Origin: Gluconobacter wancherniae NBRC 103581
GTDB taxonomy: Bacteria; Pseudomonadota; Alphaproteobacteria; Acetobacterales; Acetobacteraceae
Assembly: GCF_007988885.1 (NCBI RefSeq)
Contig: NZ_BJUZ01000001.1
Location: forward strand, 868,001 to 932,000
Reading direction: 5' to 3'
Length of the DNA stretch: 64,000 bases
In this document: positions 35,429 through 46,513 of the stretch, one piece after another
Numbering within the stretch: position 1 is the stretch's first letter
Layout: every line of letters starts with the position of its first letter
Translations under genes and position numbers: made by a program
Notes under the pieces: generated by a model
Database searches by the model: none
Told to the model about the DNA's origin: nothing
Seen by the model: only the letters and a program-made list of their open reading frames with translations

Positions 35429-36427
35429 ATGCGTATTGGAATTGTTGGTTTGGGACGCATGGGGGGCAATATCGCCGTGCGCCTCACACGTCATGGTCAT
35501 AATGTCGTCGTGCATGACCGCACTGAGACGGTTACGCACGCTGTCGTAGCGCGTGCCGAAGCAGAACATGCCACCGGTGTGAGCAGTCTTGAGGCACTTG
35601 TAAAAAACCTTGAAGGTGAGACACATCGCGTTATCTGGGTTATGCTGCCTGCGGGAGCTATTACCGAGGCCTGTATCAAAGAACTTGGAAACCTTCTGAG
35701 CTGCGGCGATATCATTATCGATGGCGGAAATACCTACTACAAGGATGATATCCGCCGTGCTGAAGCACTAGCCCTAAAAGGCATATCGTACATTGATGTG
35801 GGAACATCCGGAGGTATATGGGGGCTCGAGCGTGGTTACTGCATGATGTATGGCGGTCCGAAAAACGCTACAGAATATATCGATCCAATTCTTGCCGCTC
35901 TGGCGCCCGGAAAAGGCGATATTCCGTTAACACCAAATCGTAACGTCACAGATCTCGATCCACGTGCTGAACAAGGCTATCTGCATTGCGGGCCGCCTGG
36001 GTCAGGACACTTTGTGAAGATGGTCCATAACGGTATCGAATACGGGATGATGCAGGCTTTCGCTGAAGGCTTCGACATCATGAAGAGTAAGAATTCACCC
36101 CTTCTGGCGCAATCCGATCGCTTTGACCTGAACGTCGCTAATATCGCGGAAGTCTGGCGCCGTGGTAGCGTCGTCTCCTCGTGGCTTCTGGATCTGACAG
36201 CTGAGGCGCTGGCTAAATCAGGAGAACTCACCGAGTTTTCAGGCGAAGTCTCTGACTCGGGAGAAGGCCGATGGACGATCGAAGCGGCTATTGAAGAAGA
36301 CGTTCCTGCACCGGTCATGACCGCAGCTCTGTTTACCCGGTTCCGTTCACGTTCAGGAAATAGCTTTGGCGAAAAAATCCTTTCCGCTCAGCGTTTTGGT
36401 TTTGGCGGCCATGTCGAACCGAAGTAA
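35429..36427 (+). CDS. gnd: 6-phosphogluconate dehydrogenase, decarboxylating (short YqeC-type)
   Basis: A 332-residue enzyme: Rossmann loop [42 protein letters not shown], the catalytic [22 protein letters not shown] segment with the active-site Lys, and a C-terminus [25 protein letters not shown]. The length marks the short form common in acetic acid bacteria, often NAD-dependent. TTG at 35426 extends the frame, but ATG at 35429 with AGGTAGG upstream is preferred. It oxidises 6-phosphogluconate to ribulose 5-phosphate in the pentose phosphate pathway and forms a unit with the HAD phosphatase. Confidence 0.9.
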   Translation: MRIGIVGLGRMGGNIAVRLTRHGHNVVVHDRTETVTHAVVARAEAEHATGVSSLEALVKNLEGETHRVIWVMLPAGAITEACIKELGNLLSCGDIIIDGGNTYYKDDIRRAEALALKGISYIDVGTSGGIWGLERGYCMMYGGPKNATEYIDPILAALAPGKGDIPLTPNRNVTDLDPRAEQGYLHCGPPGSGHFVKMVHNGIEYGMMQAFAEGFDIMKSKNSPLLAQSDRFDLNVANIAEVWRRGSVVSSWLLDLTAEALAKSGELTEFSGEVSDSGEGRWTIEAAIEEDVPAPVMTAALFTRFRSRSGNSFGEKILSAQRFGFGGHVEPK

Positions 36428-36499
36428 TATAAATCATTTCTTTATCGTATCGGATAAAGCGCTGCGCCTTGCTTGAAAGAATTTCTTTCATCACGCCCT

Positions 36500-37130
36500 A
36501 AATTGCTGAGCTTTTCTACGACGCCGTTTCGGTAAAGGCATATTGCATGTTCTCCGGGCGGAGGTGAGGGGCGAAAACCTCTTGGCTTTAGGGGCGTTCT
36601 TCGTAATTGCATCCTTGGTGTGATGACGGAACGCCCCCCCACAATGGATCTTGCCATTTTGTTCTTTGGCTACAAATTGCATGTTCCTATCGAACAAAAA
36701 TTTCGGCTGATTCAGAAATGTAGGACGACGAATGCCGCTGCCAGTGACTGTGTGCGATCAAGTGAGGGCTTGCTGGATACAACCAATACAGCCTCAGCGG
36801 TGTGGGCGAACACGGCCTGTCGTTCAAAAGCAAATGAAGATTTCATGGACAGCAGGGCTTTGTCTCAAAAGTCTATAGGAAAAAGCCGCACCTCACACCG
36901 ATGCTCTGACATGTATAAAAATCGAATGCTGGAAAGTCAGTGATCTATTCACGTGTCGAGAATATGTTTGCTGATCAGAAGTCACAGACTGGGCTGATTG
37001 TCCGAACCGTTGGCATCACCTTGGCCACAATGAGGATTGGCCTTACCAATATCGTCTACAATGTACGCTGCATTTTCTGCCCGAAGAGGATGAACGCGAG
37101 CGCGTAGTAATTCAGCGTGGGAAGCCTCAC
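36500..37130 (+). pseudogene. Degenerate IS5-family transposase
   Basis: Frame 36620-36943 reads FFGYKLHVPIEQKFRLIQKCRTTNAAASDC, LLDTTNTASAVWANTACRSKANEDF. It parallels the FGYKNHVxxDxKxxLI...VTDAxxHDS...LLDxxNTxxxVWADSAYRS block of IS5 transposases. The C-terminal block RVENMFADQ...VRTVGITLATMRIGLTNIVYNVR follows in another frame (36950-37080). The catalytic Asp of VWAD is replaced by Asn. It is dead by frameshift and substitution. Confidence 0.78.
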
Positions 37131-37226
37131 TCTGCTCGAAACATAGATCGAATGCCATCACGGCAATCATCGATCAACGCTTCTTTGATCCTTCCACTTA
37201 GGAGTTTTGCCCGGAACAAATCTCAT

Positions 37227-38120
37227 TCATCTCTTATAACGCAAAGCATCCAGCACAAGGTTGAATGCTGGCGAAGGCTGACGCCTGCTTGGGTAATATA
37301 AATAATAGCCGTCGAATGGCTCGCACCATTCTTCAAGAACTCGCACTAGGTTTCCTGAAAAAAGGTGATCTTTCACATGATCTTCGAGCATAAAAGCAAT
37401 GCCGTGGCCGGTGAGTGCAGCTTCTACAATCAGATTGATATCGTTGAACACCAGTTGTCCTTGCGTTTTAACCCGGATTTCTTTTCCATCGCGCTCAAAC
37501 TCCCAAGCATATAGTCCACCGGAAGTCGACAGGCGCAGATTAATGCAGCTGTGCTGTGCAAGATCGTACGGTGTCTCCGGAATGGTCTTTCCGCTTAGGT
37601 ACGATGGCGAGGCCACAGCAGCCATCCGAAGGCGTGGACTGATTGGGATCGCAATCATGTCCTGCTCCAGTCTTTCTCCCAGTCTTATCCCGGCGTCATA
37701 TCGCTCAGCCACGATATCGACGAGGCCGCTTTCGATATTGATTTCCACGTTGATGTCAGGATTTTCGGCTGTGAGACGATTAATAGCTGGCCAGAGCAAT
37801 GTGTTCGCCGCGTGAGAACTTGTCGTGATCCGAACAGTGCCAGCAGGGCGGTCCCGCAATTCGGTCAGTGCGACAAGCTTCTGATCAATATCCTGAAGAG
37901 CAGGACGCAGTGTTTCTATAAGGCGTTCACCAGCCAGTGTAGGCGCGACACTCCGGGTTGTACGCGTAAGGAGCCGTAGGCCAAGTCTGGCTTCGAGCCG
38001 CCGAAGAGAGTGGCTGAGCGCAGATTGTGAAATACCAAGCTTTCCTGCGGCCTTGGTAAAACTGCCCTCATCAGCAACTGCCATGAACATGGCCAGACTT
38101 CCAAGCTCTTCACGCCGCAT
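37227..38120 (-). CDS. LysR-family transcriptional regulator (CrgA/PecT-type)
   Basis: A 297-residue LysR protein. HTH about residues 6-60 (SLAMFMAVADEGSFTKAAGKLGISQSALSHSLRRLEARLG), effector domain with DIVAERYDAGIRLGERLEQDMIAI and end EWCEPFDGYYLYYPSRRQPSPAFNLVLDALRYKR. It is a paralogue of the LysR at 24236. It is divergent from two consecutive aldo-keto reductase genes (150 bases between starts) and most likely controls them. Confidence 0.88.
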   Translation of the reverse strand: MRREELGSLAMFMAVADEGSFTKAAGKLGISQSALSHSLRRLEARLGLRLLTRTTRSVAPTLAGERLIETLRPALQDIDQKLVALTELRDRPAGTVRITTSSHAANTLLWPAINRLTAENPDINVEINIESGLVDIVAERYDAGIRLGERLEQDMIAIPISPRLRMAAVASPSYLSGKTIPETPYDLAQHSCINLRLSTSGGLYAWEFERDGKEIRVKTQGQLVFNDINLIVEAALTGHGIAFMLEDHVKDHLFSGNLVRVLEEWCEPFDGYYLYYPSRRQPSPAFNLVLDALRYKR

Positions 38121-38251
38121 TGTGCTCAGGCCTTCTCACTGGTTTCATGACTAAAAATCATAAACCTAAGAAATTTACCTTGTCTAATAGATTGATGAGT
38201 CTGAGCTTATGATCTGCTTGTTCAGAGCCTTGGCAGAGGCACAAGGATTAA

Positions 38252-40138
<1,887 letters not shown>

Positions 40139-40617
40139 AAGGTTTCTTTTCAGAGTTGTCCGCCTCGCCTGCATTCAGATTGCTGCGTACTCTAGAGAAA
40201 TAGAGAAGATATTTTTTCAACAATGCCAACTAAAGAGGATGTTCGAGTATCGGCAATTTCGCTCATCACCGGATATGCTTATTACCCCCCCCAAGTCAGT
40301 CGTAACTCCGATAAATGATTCCAATACAGCGTGGGTTGAAATGTACCTCGTAGAAATGGTTAGAGACGATCAGATTTGCTTTCCGGCATCAAAATTTATT
40401 CTTGGTTGAGTGTCTGTGGACAATGCCTCGAAAAGACTTTTACGGTTTTTTGTGGCAAGGCCTGCCTTGTGGGTGAAGCGTCCCTTCTGTCGGAAGACGG
40501 ACATTCATCTATCACTGAGAAGACAGGCAGATCAGGCCCTGCTACTACCCGACACTTTCGTCCCCGGATCAGTAGTGCGACAGCTTTCGGCCAGTTTGGG
40601 CCTTCATGAAGCCTACG
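40139..40617. other. Gap without recognisable gene
   Basis: About 480 bases after the reductase pair. Overlapping short frames (40376-40667) give no known family. A C tract CCCCCCCC lies at 40286-40293. It is probably decayed DNA bordering the pseudogene cluster that follows. Confidence 0.35.
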
Positions 40618-40652
40618 GTAAACTACCGCTCACATCGCAAGCGGTAGTTTAC
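40618..40652. repeat. Perfect 13-base inverted repeat
   Basis: GTAAACTACCGCT (40618-40630) and AGCGGTAGTTTAC (40640-40652) are exact reverse complements separated by nine bases. The stem can be extended by a wobble and one more pair. There is no U tract, so it looks more like a dimeric operator or recombination site than a terminator. No intact gene is adjacent; it may have served a gene lost in the neighbouring deletions. Confidence 0.6.
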
Positions 40653-40741
40653 TGGCCAAAATTATAAAGCCTGGAACGAGTATTGGCGCATGCGCCTTAT
40701 ATCACTATGCCAGTGCAGGAGTTCGATCTCACTGAGATGCT

Positions 40742-41330
40742 TCAATCCAGCGTGAGTACGATCTTACCGAACTGGCTGTTCGCCTCGAGGTAGCGATAAG
40801 CTTCTACGACTTCCTCGAAGGCGAAGGTGCGGGCGATCTGAGCCTGGAAATGTCCGGCACTCAAGCCTTCGTTGATGAAGGCCTTGGCACGCTCCAGCTT
40901 GACGTCGTCGCCGGTGACTTCGATGAATTCGTATCCCCTGACCATCGGTAAGCCGGAGGATCTCACGCTCGATGTCACCCGCGCCAGTCTGTAATACATG
41001 CACAAAACCGGCCCTCTTCAATTCATCGATTTTCCCACCCTTGCGGGTGATCGCGATCGGAGTGGCGCCGACATGCTTGGCAATCTGCATCGCGGCAAGG
41101 CCGACGCTGCTTGACGCAGCTCCCAGCACGACGAAGTCACCCGCCCCGAGGTTTGCGATGTCGATCAACGCGCCCCAGGCTGTCGTGAAGGGCATCCGGG
41201 TCGTTGCGACATTCTCTCAGCGCACGCCATCGGGTAGCTTCACGACTGCGCGGGCTGGAGCGATCGCTTGATCCGCGAACATTGCATATTCGTCAAACAT
41301 GAAAGCAGGGATGACGGCGCCGGTGATGTA
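40742..41330 (-). pseudogene. NAD(P)H:quinone / zinc-type oxidoreductase, truncated and frameshifted
   Basis: Minus-strand frames give AFMFDEYAMFADQAIAPARAVVKLPDGV, a stop (TGA at 41217-41219), MPFTTAWGALIDIANLGAGDFVVLGAASSSVGLAAMQIAKHVGATPI and, after a frameshift near 40945, EVTGDDVKLERAKAFINEGLSAGHFQAQIARTFAFEEVVEAYRYLEANSQFGKIVLTLD. These are the middle and C-terminus of an MDR-type quinone oxidoreductase. Its first 90 or so residues are gone because it is joined to the SDR remnant at about 41310. Confidence 0.82.
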
Positions 41331-42030
41331 ATGGGTACGCGGCGATGCCAGGAACGAGACCATGTTGGCGACGTCCTGCGGCTCGCCAAAATCGCGCAGT
41401 ACGATCTCTCGCTCGGCGAACGTACGGCGCTCGTCACCGGGATAGAGACGGCGGATCTGAGCGGTATCGATCAACCCAGGTTGGACGCAGTTCACGGTGA
41501 TGCCGTGCTTTCCGATCTGTTCGGACAGGCCCTTCGATCAGATAACGAGGCCGGCCTTTGCGACCATCGCGGTATTGACGACCTCGGGTTCCAAGTTACC
41601 CGTCACACTGACGATCGCGCCCGACTTCCGCTCGAGGAAATTCGGGAGCAACGCCTGAGTGAGTTGGCGGTGGCGATCGAAATTGAGCGTCATGCCCTCG
41701 ACCCAATGCGCTTCCGGAGCATCGATTTCCATCGGGCGGCTGCCGCCAGCGTTGTTGATCAGGATGTCGACGTGACCAAGCGCAGCGAGCGTCGCATCGG
41801 CGACCCTCTGTGGACCGTCCACGGCCATGAAGTCCTGCACGAGCAGGGTCGGTGCGGTGTCGCCGACGGCCATGACCTCGCTCTTAAGGCTTTCAAGCAG
41901 CGTTATGTTACGGGCGGCGGCGAAGACGGCCACGCCTTCCCCCGCCAGAGTTGCTGCGATCGCGCGGCCGAGGCCTTGGCTGGCGCCGGTGACGAGAGCC
42001 GTCTTTCCCCGAAGTGGACGTGTCCCGGTT
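41310..42030 (-). pseudogene. Short-chain dehydrogenase, interrupted at both ends
   Basis: The minus strand reads GKTALVTGASQGLGRAIA, ARNITLLESLKSEV, LINNAGGSRPMEI, a TGA stop where Trp is expected (LVI-stop-SKGLSEQIGKHGITVN), then CVQPGLIDT and DVANMVSFLASPRTHYITGAVIP. That last block runs straight into the quinone oxidoreductase sequence AFMFDEY. The start codon is missing: reading back meets a stop near the edge of an IS3 remnant. So one gene has lost its start, gained a nonsense codon and been fused to another. Confidence 0.82.
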
Positions 42031-42039
42031 TACCTCCGG

Positions 42040-42540
42040 ACCTTTAAGACCGAAGATGGTCATGAAGGAGATGTGGAATAATGAGAAGTTATGCCTCGAG
42101 AATCTTTTGCTGAAGGAGGAGAGGGAGCAGCTAAAAAAAGCGACACAGTTCGTCGCGAACCAAAGATCGTGAGGTTTGCGTTCATTGCGCGATATTGCGG
42201 TCTATTTTCCTGTGAACGGGTCTATCTGTTGTTTGGTGTAAGCGACCTAGGGTTGAAGGCCTGGTAACGGCGTCCGGTATGTGCCTGCAAAAAAGACAGG
42301 ATGACATTCTGATGGTCCATATCGGCGCCATTCACGCTCAGAACAGGCGACGTTATGGACATCTCCATATCACAGAAGAGCTCAGGGCTCGTGGATTTTC
42401 TGCGTGACATCGCCGTGTAGGACGGCTGATGCCGTAAGTCCGGATTGGACGAGGATTTGCGGCCAATAGTTAAGATATCAGCGTCATGCCCGACGCGTGC
42501 CGTATCGGACACCTGATGCCCATAGCCGTTGGGATGATCA
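42040..42540 (+). pseudogene. Degenerate IS3-family element (OrfA end and OrfB start)
   Basis: ENLLLKEEREQLKKATQFVANQRS followed by a stop is the leucine-zipper tail of an IS3 OrfA. Directly after it VRFAFIARYCGLFSCERVYLLFGVSDLGLKAW is the OrfB start. Then pieces such as YGHLHITEELRARGFS and RVGRLMRKSGLDEDL appear in mixed frames up to about 42480. The DDE core is absent. Its left edge abuts the SDR remnant. Confidence 0.75.
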
Positions 42541-42692
42541 TAGGAGCGGCCGACTCATCCGACGGCATATTGATGACGTACACTCAGATCTTTGCCAGTT
42601 TCCTAGCGAACGCTACATTGCCGTTGGCAGCCTAGCGCCTTGAGCGACAAACTCAGTTGCCGTGGACGGACAGCTTATACATGTTGAAGACA

Positions 42693-43310
42693 TTAATCTG
42701 GCCATGTCGCTAGCAGAATTGAGGGAAGCGCCGTCTCGATAAAGGTGCCGATCGGGTCTGGTGTCTCGAACAAGAGCGCAGGCCGGCCTTCTATGACCAT
42801 ATGCGCTAGCCCGTGGGCGGTCGCCATCGCACTGGCCATGTACGGACGAAAGATCCGTTTCTGCGGATCTGGTGGTTCGTACCCGAAGTAGGCAGCAGCG
42901 GCATGTTCATATGATGCCATCGCCTCAAAGGCAGCTTGCATCAAATTAGGATCTTTGAAGTCGATCAGGTCAACGCGGCAGATCAGGCGGAACAATCCAG
43001 GATGAAGCGCCGCAAATTTTACATAACCCAAACCCTGTGTTCGAAGGTCCTGAGCGGGTATACCAGATGACGGGAGAGTATTCAGTTCGGCTCCAAGCTT
43101 TTCGAAAGTCCGGATGGCAATAGCTGTCAAAAGCCCCTTGGTGCCACTGAAATGGTGCGATGGAGCTCCGGGAGAGACGCCAGCAGACTTGGCGGCCTTC
43201 CTTAATGTAAATCCTTCGACGCCTTCGGCCCGGATGATCTCCTCCGACGCCTCAATAAGCGCTGCTTTCAGATCCCCATGATGGTAGCTGCTCCGTGTTG
43301 CCGTGCTCAT
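42693..43310 (-). CDS. TetR-family transcriptional regulator
   Basis: A 205-residue TetR protein. GAGGAGACGGA precedes the ATG at 43310 (MSTATRSSYHHGDLKAALIEAS), which is preferred to the upstream frame start at 43397. HTH: IRAEGVEGFTLRKAAKSAGVSPGAPSHHFSGTKGLLTAIA. The C-terminal domain is of the WHG/TetR_C_33 type (LRLICRVDLIDF-like segment). It is divergent from the FAD monooxygenase at 43411 with 100 bases between starts, its likely target. Confidence 0.85.
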   Translation of the reverse strand: MSTATRSSYHHGDLKAALIEASEEIIRAEGVEGFTLRKAAKSAGVSPGAPSHHFSGTKGLLTAIAIRTFEKLGAELNTLPSSGIPAQDLRTQGLGYVKFAALHPGLFRLICRVDLIDFKDPNLMQAAFEAMASYEHAAAAYFGYEPPDPQKRIFRPYMASAMATAHGLAHMVIEGRPALLFETPDPIGTFIETALPSILLATWPD

Positions 43311-43410
43311 TCCGTCTCCTCGTTGGTGATATAAACATCGTTCAGATTGATGATTACTGTTATCTATGCAATGTTCAAATGAAGCAAGCCACTCCATCGG
43401 AATACGTTAT

Positions 43411-44523
43411 ATGACACAGCGCGCACTGATCGTAGGCCTCGGTATTGGCGGTATGTCTGCCGCTATCGCTTTGAAGCGTCAGGGTTGGATGCCAGTGATT
43501 ATTGAACGTGCTCCGGAGCGGCGAAAAGGTGGCTATTTCATCGGTCTGCGCGATGAAGGCAAAAATGCCGCCTCGGCTTTAGGCGTGCTGGATGTCATGG
43601 AAAAAAGAACCCCGGAAAACATTCGTTTCTGGGATGTGCGTAAGGATGGCACCCGCAGGCGCATTGCCGATCTGACGCAAGAGACAAACGCGCCGATTGC
43701 CGTGCTGCGAGGGGATATCGAAGAAGCTCTCTGGTCCGGAGTTGAAGGAAAGGTGGACGTTCGGTTCAGCACTGTCTCCGTGGCGATCGTGAATGGTGCC
43801 ATGCAGGCTCAGGTTAAACTCCAAACAGAAGGTGGTGGTGAAACGACGGAAACCTATGATCTTGTAATCGGTGCTGACGGGGTTCGCTCGACCGTCCGCA
43901 AGCTGGTTTTTGGACCGGATGAAGCATTTTTCCACTCGATTGGCACGATGCTGTGTGCTTTTCCGCTGGCGCGACCCGTTGAGGGCTTCGAAGCTGGCGA
44001 TGGTCTTATGGTCGCAGACGTAAAGCGTACTCTGACCGTGTTTCCGCTGGAAGGACGCCCCTCAACTGCACTTTTCTCATACCGAACCAGAAATCCGGAA
44101 AGAGCTTCGAGAAAAGACCCGCTTTCTACGCTGCGTCAGATATTTTCCGACCTGGACGTGGGCGGGCTTATTCCCAAAGCTCTTGAGGATCTGGGAACAA
44201 TGGACGACTTCCTTTTTGATTCCGTTCAGATGGTCAAAATGCCCCGTTGGTCGAGAGGTCGTGTCCTGCTTCTGGGCGCTTTAGCCGGGATGCTTGGTGG
44301 ACAGGTCCTCGGTGACGCTTTCGCGGCTTGCCCGCAGGATGTTGATAGTGCGCTGAAAATGTTCGAGGCCCGGATGCGTCCATTTATCCGCAAGCATCAG
44401 AGATTCATCGCCCTGCGCTCCCAGTTGTTCGTGCCATCAAACCGCTTTTCGCTCTGGGGGCGCCGTGTTCTATGGCAGATCCTCCTGCGCTCTAGAAAAT
44501 ACTGCTCCCGCAAGAGTGCATGA
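43411..44523 (+). CDS. FAD-dependent monooxygenase, atypical C-terminal FAD motif
   Basis: A 370-residue flavoprotein of the PheA/UbiH/TetX type. The Rossmann loop is G9-L-G11-I-G-G14, with IERAPERRKGGYFIGLRD behind it, and LVIGADGVRSTVRKL is the DG motif. The expected second FAD motif (LLGDAAH...) reads LLGALAGMLGGQVLGDAFAAC, as if about 15 residues carrying Gly-Asp-Ala had been removed in frame. The C-terminus AARMRPFIRKHQR-like is otherwise normal. The start at 43411 gives MTQRALIVGLGIGG; the upstream frame from 43366 is rejected. Activity is doubtful. It is regulated, probably, by the TetR at 42693. Confidence 0.78.
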   Translation: MTQRALIVGLGIGGMSAAIALKRQGWMPVIIERAPERRKGGYFIGLRDEGKNAASALGVLDVMEKRTPENIRFWDVRKDGTRRRIADLTQETNAPIAVLRGDIEEALWSGVEGKVDVRFSTVSVAIVNGAMQAQVKLQTEGGGETTETYDLVIGADGVRSTVRKLVFGPDEAFFHSIGTMLCAFPLARPVEGFEAGDGLMVADVKRTLTVFPLEGRPSTALFSYRTRNPERASRKDPLSTLRQIFSDLDVGGLIPKALEDLGTMDDFLFDSVQMVKMPRWSRGRVLLLGALAGMLGGQVLGDAFAACPQDVDSALKMFEARMRPFIRKHQRFIALRSQLFVPSNRFSLWGRRVLWQILLRSRKYCSRKSA

Positions 44524-44672
44524 AGAAGGGAACAGCAGAGTGGTTTGCTACTTTCTTTCTCCGGAACTAACTGTTTATTCTACGCTGTGGGATTAGACAG
44601 GCAGTAGTCGTCTACATAGATGATATTATCCCTGTGATTAAAAAAAGCCTTTTTACCGCAAGCGCACAGCAC

Positions 44673-45566
44673 TTACAGACGCTTGGGAAATCCAGAGGCG
44701 AGGTAATCGATGAACGCACGCACTGCGGACGGTAGCCCCCGCCGCGTCGTAAATACGAGATGGACAATTCCTTCTGGCCCCGTCCAGTCTGGCAGTATAT
44801 GGACCAACTGACCGCTCTCCAGTGGCTCCCGAACAAAATGATCCGGAAGCCAGGCAATTCCGAGTCCCGCAATCGCCACATCCTTTACCATATTCATATC
44901 CTGAGAGCCGAACCGGGGTATCCGGCGTATTTCGTGGGTCTCGCCATGCGCATTCATTAAGGGCCAGACGCACTCTGTTATCTCGTCGCTTGTTGTTAAT
45001 AGCGATGTCGTCTCTAGATCATGCAGGCTTCTGATATTCGCCGCTACGCGTGGATGCGCGACTAAAATACGTACGGATCGCCCTAGCGTACGCATGGTCA
45101 AAGCTGCATCTGAGGTCAGTGTCAGGCGAACCCGCAATGCGAGGTCGATGCGCTCCTCTATCAGATCCACTGGTCGATCCACCGCCAGAAGTTGCAAGCG
45201 CACCTTTGGATGGCGATCCAGAAATTCTGTCATCAAATGGCTGATTACGGCGACCATACCTGTCGGACAGCTAAACCGAACGACGCCCGCTGGCTCAGCC
45301 TGAGCCGCGCTGATGACTGCCTCTGCTGCTTCTGCTTCATCCAGCATAGTCCGGCAGCGCTCATAAAATGCCCGACCAAGATCCGTGACGCGAAAACGCC
45401 TGCTGGATCGCTCGATTAGTCGTGTACCGAGGCGGTTTTCCAGCTCGGCAATGCGACGGCTGAGTTTTGACTTCGGCTCGTGCAACGCGCGCGATGCAGC
45501 TGAAAAGCCGCCATGCGCGACCACCGCTACGAAATACGCATAATCGTTGAGATCCCGCCGCTCCAT
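44673..45566 (-). CDS. LysR-family transcriptional regulator (DmlR/CrgA-type)
   Basis: A 297-residue LysR protein. HTH: YAYFVAVVAHGGFSAASRALHEPKSKLSRRIAELENRLGTRLIERSSRRFRVT. The recognition helix PKSKLSRRIAELE is typical of this subgroup. Effector domain: DLIEERIDLALRVR and GLGIAWLPDHFVREPLESGQLVHILPDW. AGAGGAACG precedes the ATG. It is divergent from the SDR at 45680 and probably controls it and the perhydrolase gene. Confidence 0.88.
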   Translation of the reverse strand: MERRDLNDYAYFVAVVAHGGFSAASRALHEPKSKLSRRIAELENRLGTRLIERSSRRFRVTDLGRAFYERCRTMLDEAEAAEAVISAAQAEPAGVVRFSCPTGMVAVISHLMTEFLDRHPKVRLQLLAVDRPVDLIEERIDLALRVRLTLTSDAALTMRTLGRSVRILVAHPRVAANIRSLHDLETTSLLTTSDEITECVWPLMNAHGETHEIRRIPRFGSQDMNMVKDVAIAGLGIAWLPDHFVREPLESGQLVHILPDWTGPEGIVHLVFTTRRGLPSAVRAFIDYLASGFPKRL

Positions 45567-45679
45567 CGTTCCTCTTTCTGAACGCTGTGTGTCAATATTG
45601 CCATCTACAGCAATGATCGTTCCAATGTCATCTATTTCCTACCGGCGCAAACGGAGCGCTGAGAATGAAGGATAGAACA

Positions 45680-46432
45680 ATGGCTTACGGATTTGATGGC
45701 AAGGTCGTTATCGTAACAGGCGGCACCAGTGGTATTGGTCTGGCTACCGCCAAAGCTTTTGCGGATGAAAGCGCGTTTGTCTTCATCACTGGTAGACGAC
45801 AGGAGGCACTCGATGCCGCTGTTACTGAGATCGGCGGTAAGGTGACGGGCGTACGCGGCGATATGGGCCGTCTGGACGACATTGACCGTCTATATGATGC
45901 CGTCCAGCAGGCACACAGCCAGATCGATGTTATCTTCGCCAATGCTGGCGGTGGAGAATTTGCACCACTTGGCGCTATTTCTGAAGAACATTACCAGTCC
46001 ACTTTCGACAGTAACGTCAAGGGCGTACTCTTTACAGTACAGAAGGCGCTTCCTCTGCTTCGTGATGGGGCTTCGATCGTACTGAATGCGTCGAATGTCA
46101 GTGCAGCAGGCACGCCTGCTCTGAGTGTGTATGCAGCGACGAAGGCGGCGGTGCGTAGTTTTGCCCGAAACTGGATCCTCGACCTCAAGGATCGCCATAT
46201 TCGAGTCAATGCGATCAGTCCGGGTGTAACCGATACGGCAGGATTGAATCAATTGTTTGGCGGTGGTGAGCAGGCCGAAGGGACCAAGGCTTATCTCGCA
46301 GGTCTGATCCCGTCAGGTCGTGTTGCTCAGCCGCAAGAAATCGCCCGCTCTGTTCTGTTTCTGGCATCTGACGAAGCCAGTTTCATAAATGGTGTCGAAC
46401 TCTACGTCGACGGTGGTCAGAAGCAGATCTGA
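45680..46432 (+). CDS. Short-chain dehydrogenase/reductase
   Basis: A 250-residue SDR with TGGTSGIGLATAKAF, IFANAGGGEF, the catalytic Ser in LNASNVSAAG and YAATKAAVR. The end FINGVELYVDGGQKQI is common. ATG at 45665 extends the frame, but AAGGA with eight bases spacing favours 45680 (MAYGFDGKVVIVTGG). It is the first gene behind the divergent LysR at 44673. A G+C-rich hairpin separates it from the hydrolase gene. Confidence 0.87.
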   Translation: MAYGFDGKVVIVTGGTSGIGLATAKAFADESAFVFITGRRQEALDAAVTEIGGKVTGVRGDMGRLDDIDRLYDAVQQAHSQIDVIFANAGGGEFAPLGAISEEHYQSTFDSNVKGVLFTVQKALPLLRDGASIVLNASNVSAAGTPALSVYAATKAAVRSFARNWILDLKDRHIRVNAISPGVTDTAGLNQLFGGGEQAEGTKAYLAGLIPSGRVAQPQEIARSVLFLASDEASFINGVELYVDGGQKQI

Positions 46433-46443
46433 TCACCATCGAA

Positions 46444-46472
46444 ACCGCTCCCGGGTGTGTCCCCGGGGCGGT
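46444..46472 (+). terminator. GC-rich hairpin between SDR and hydrolase genes
   Basis: ACCGCTCCCGGG (46444-46455) and CCCCGGGGCGGT (46461-46472) pair with one mismatch around TGTGT. No U run follows, so it may act as partial terminator or attenuator between the SDR and the hydrolase at 46514. Confidence 0.45.
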
Positions 46473-46513
46473 CCAGTGCCAATCGCGACTATCTAAATTT
46501 TGGAGAGATAATC

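Noticed and set aside
40618-40652. Inverted repeat as a rho-independent terminator
   Set aside because: No T-run follows on either strand and no intact gene ends next to it in the right position.
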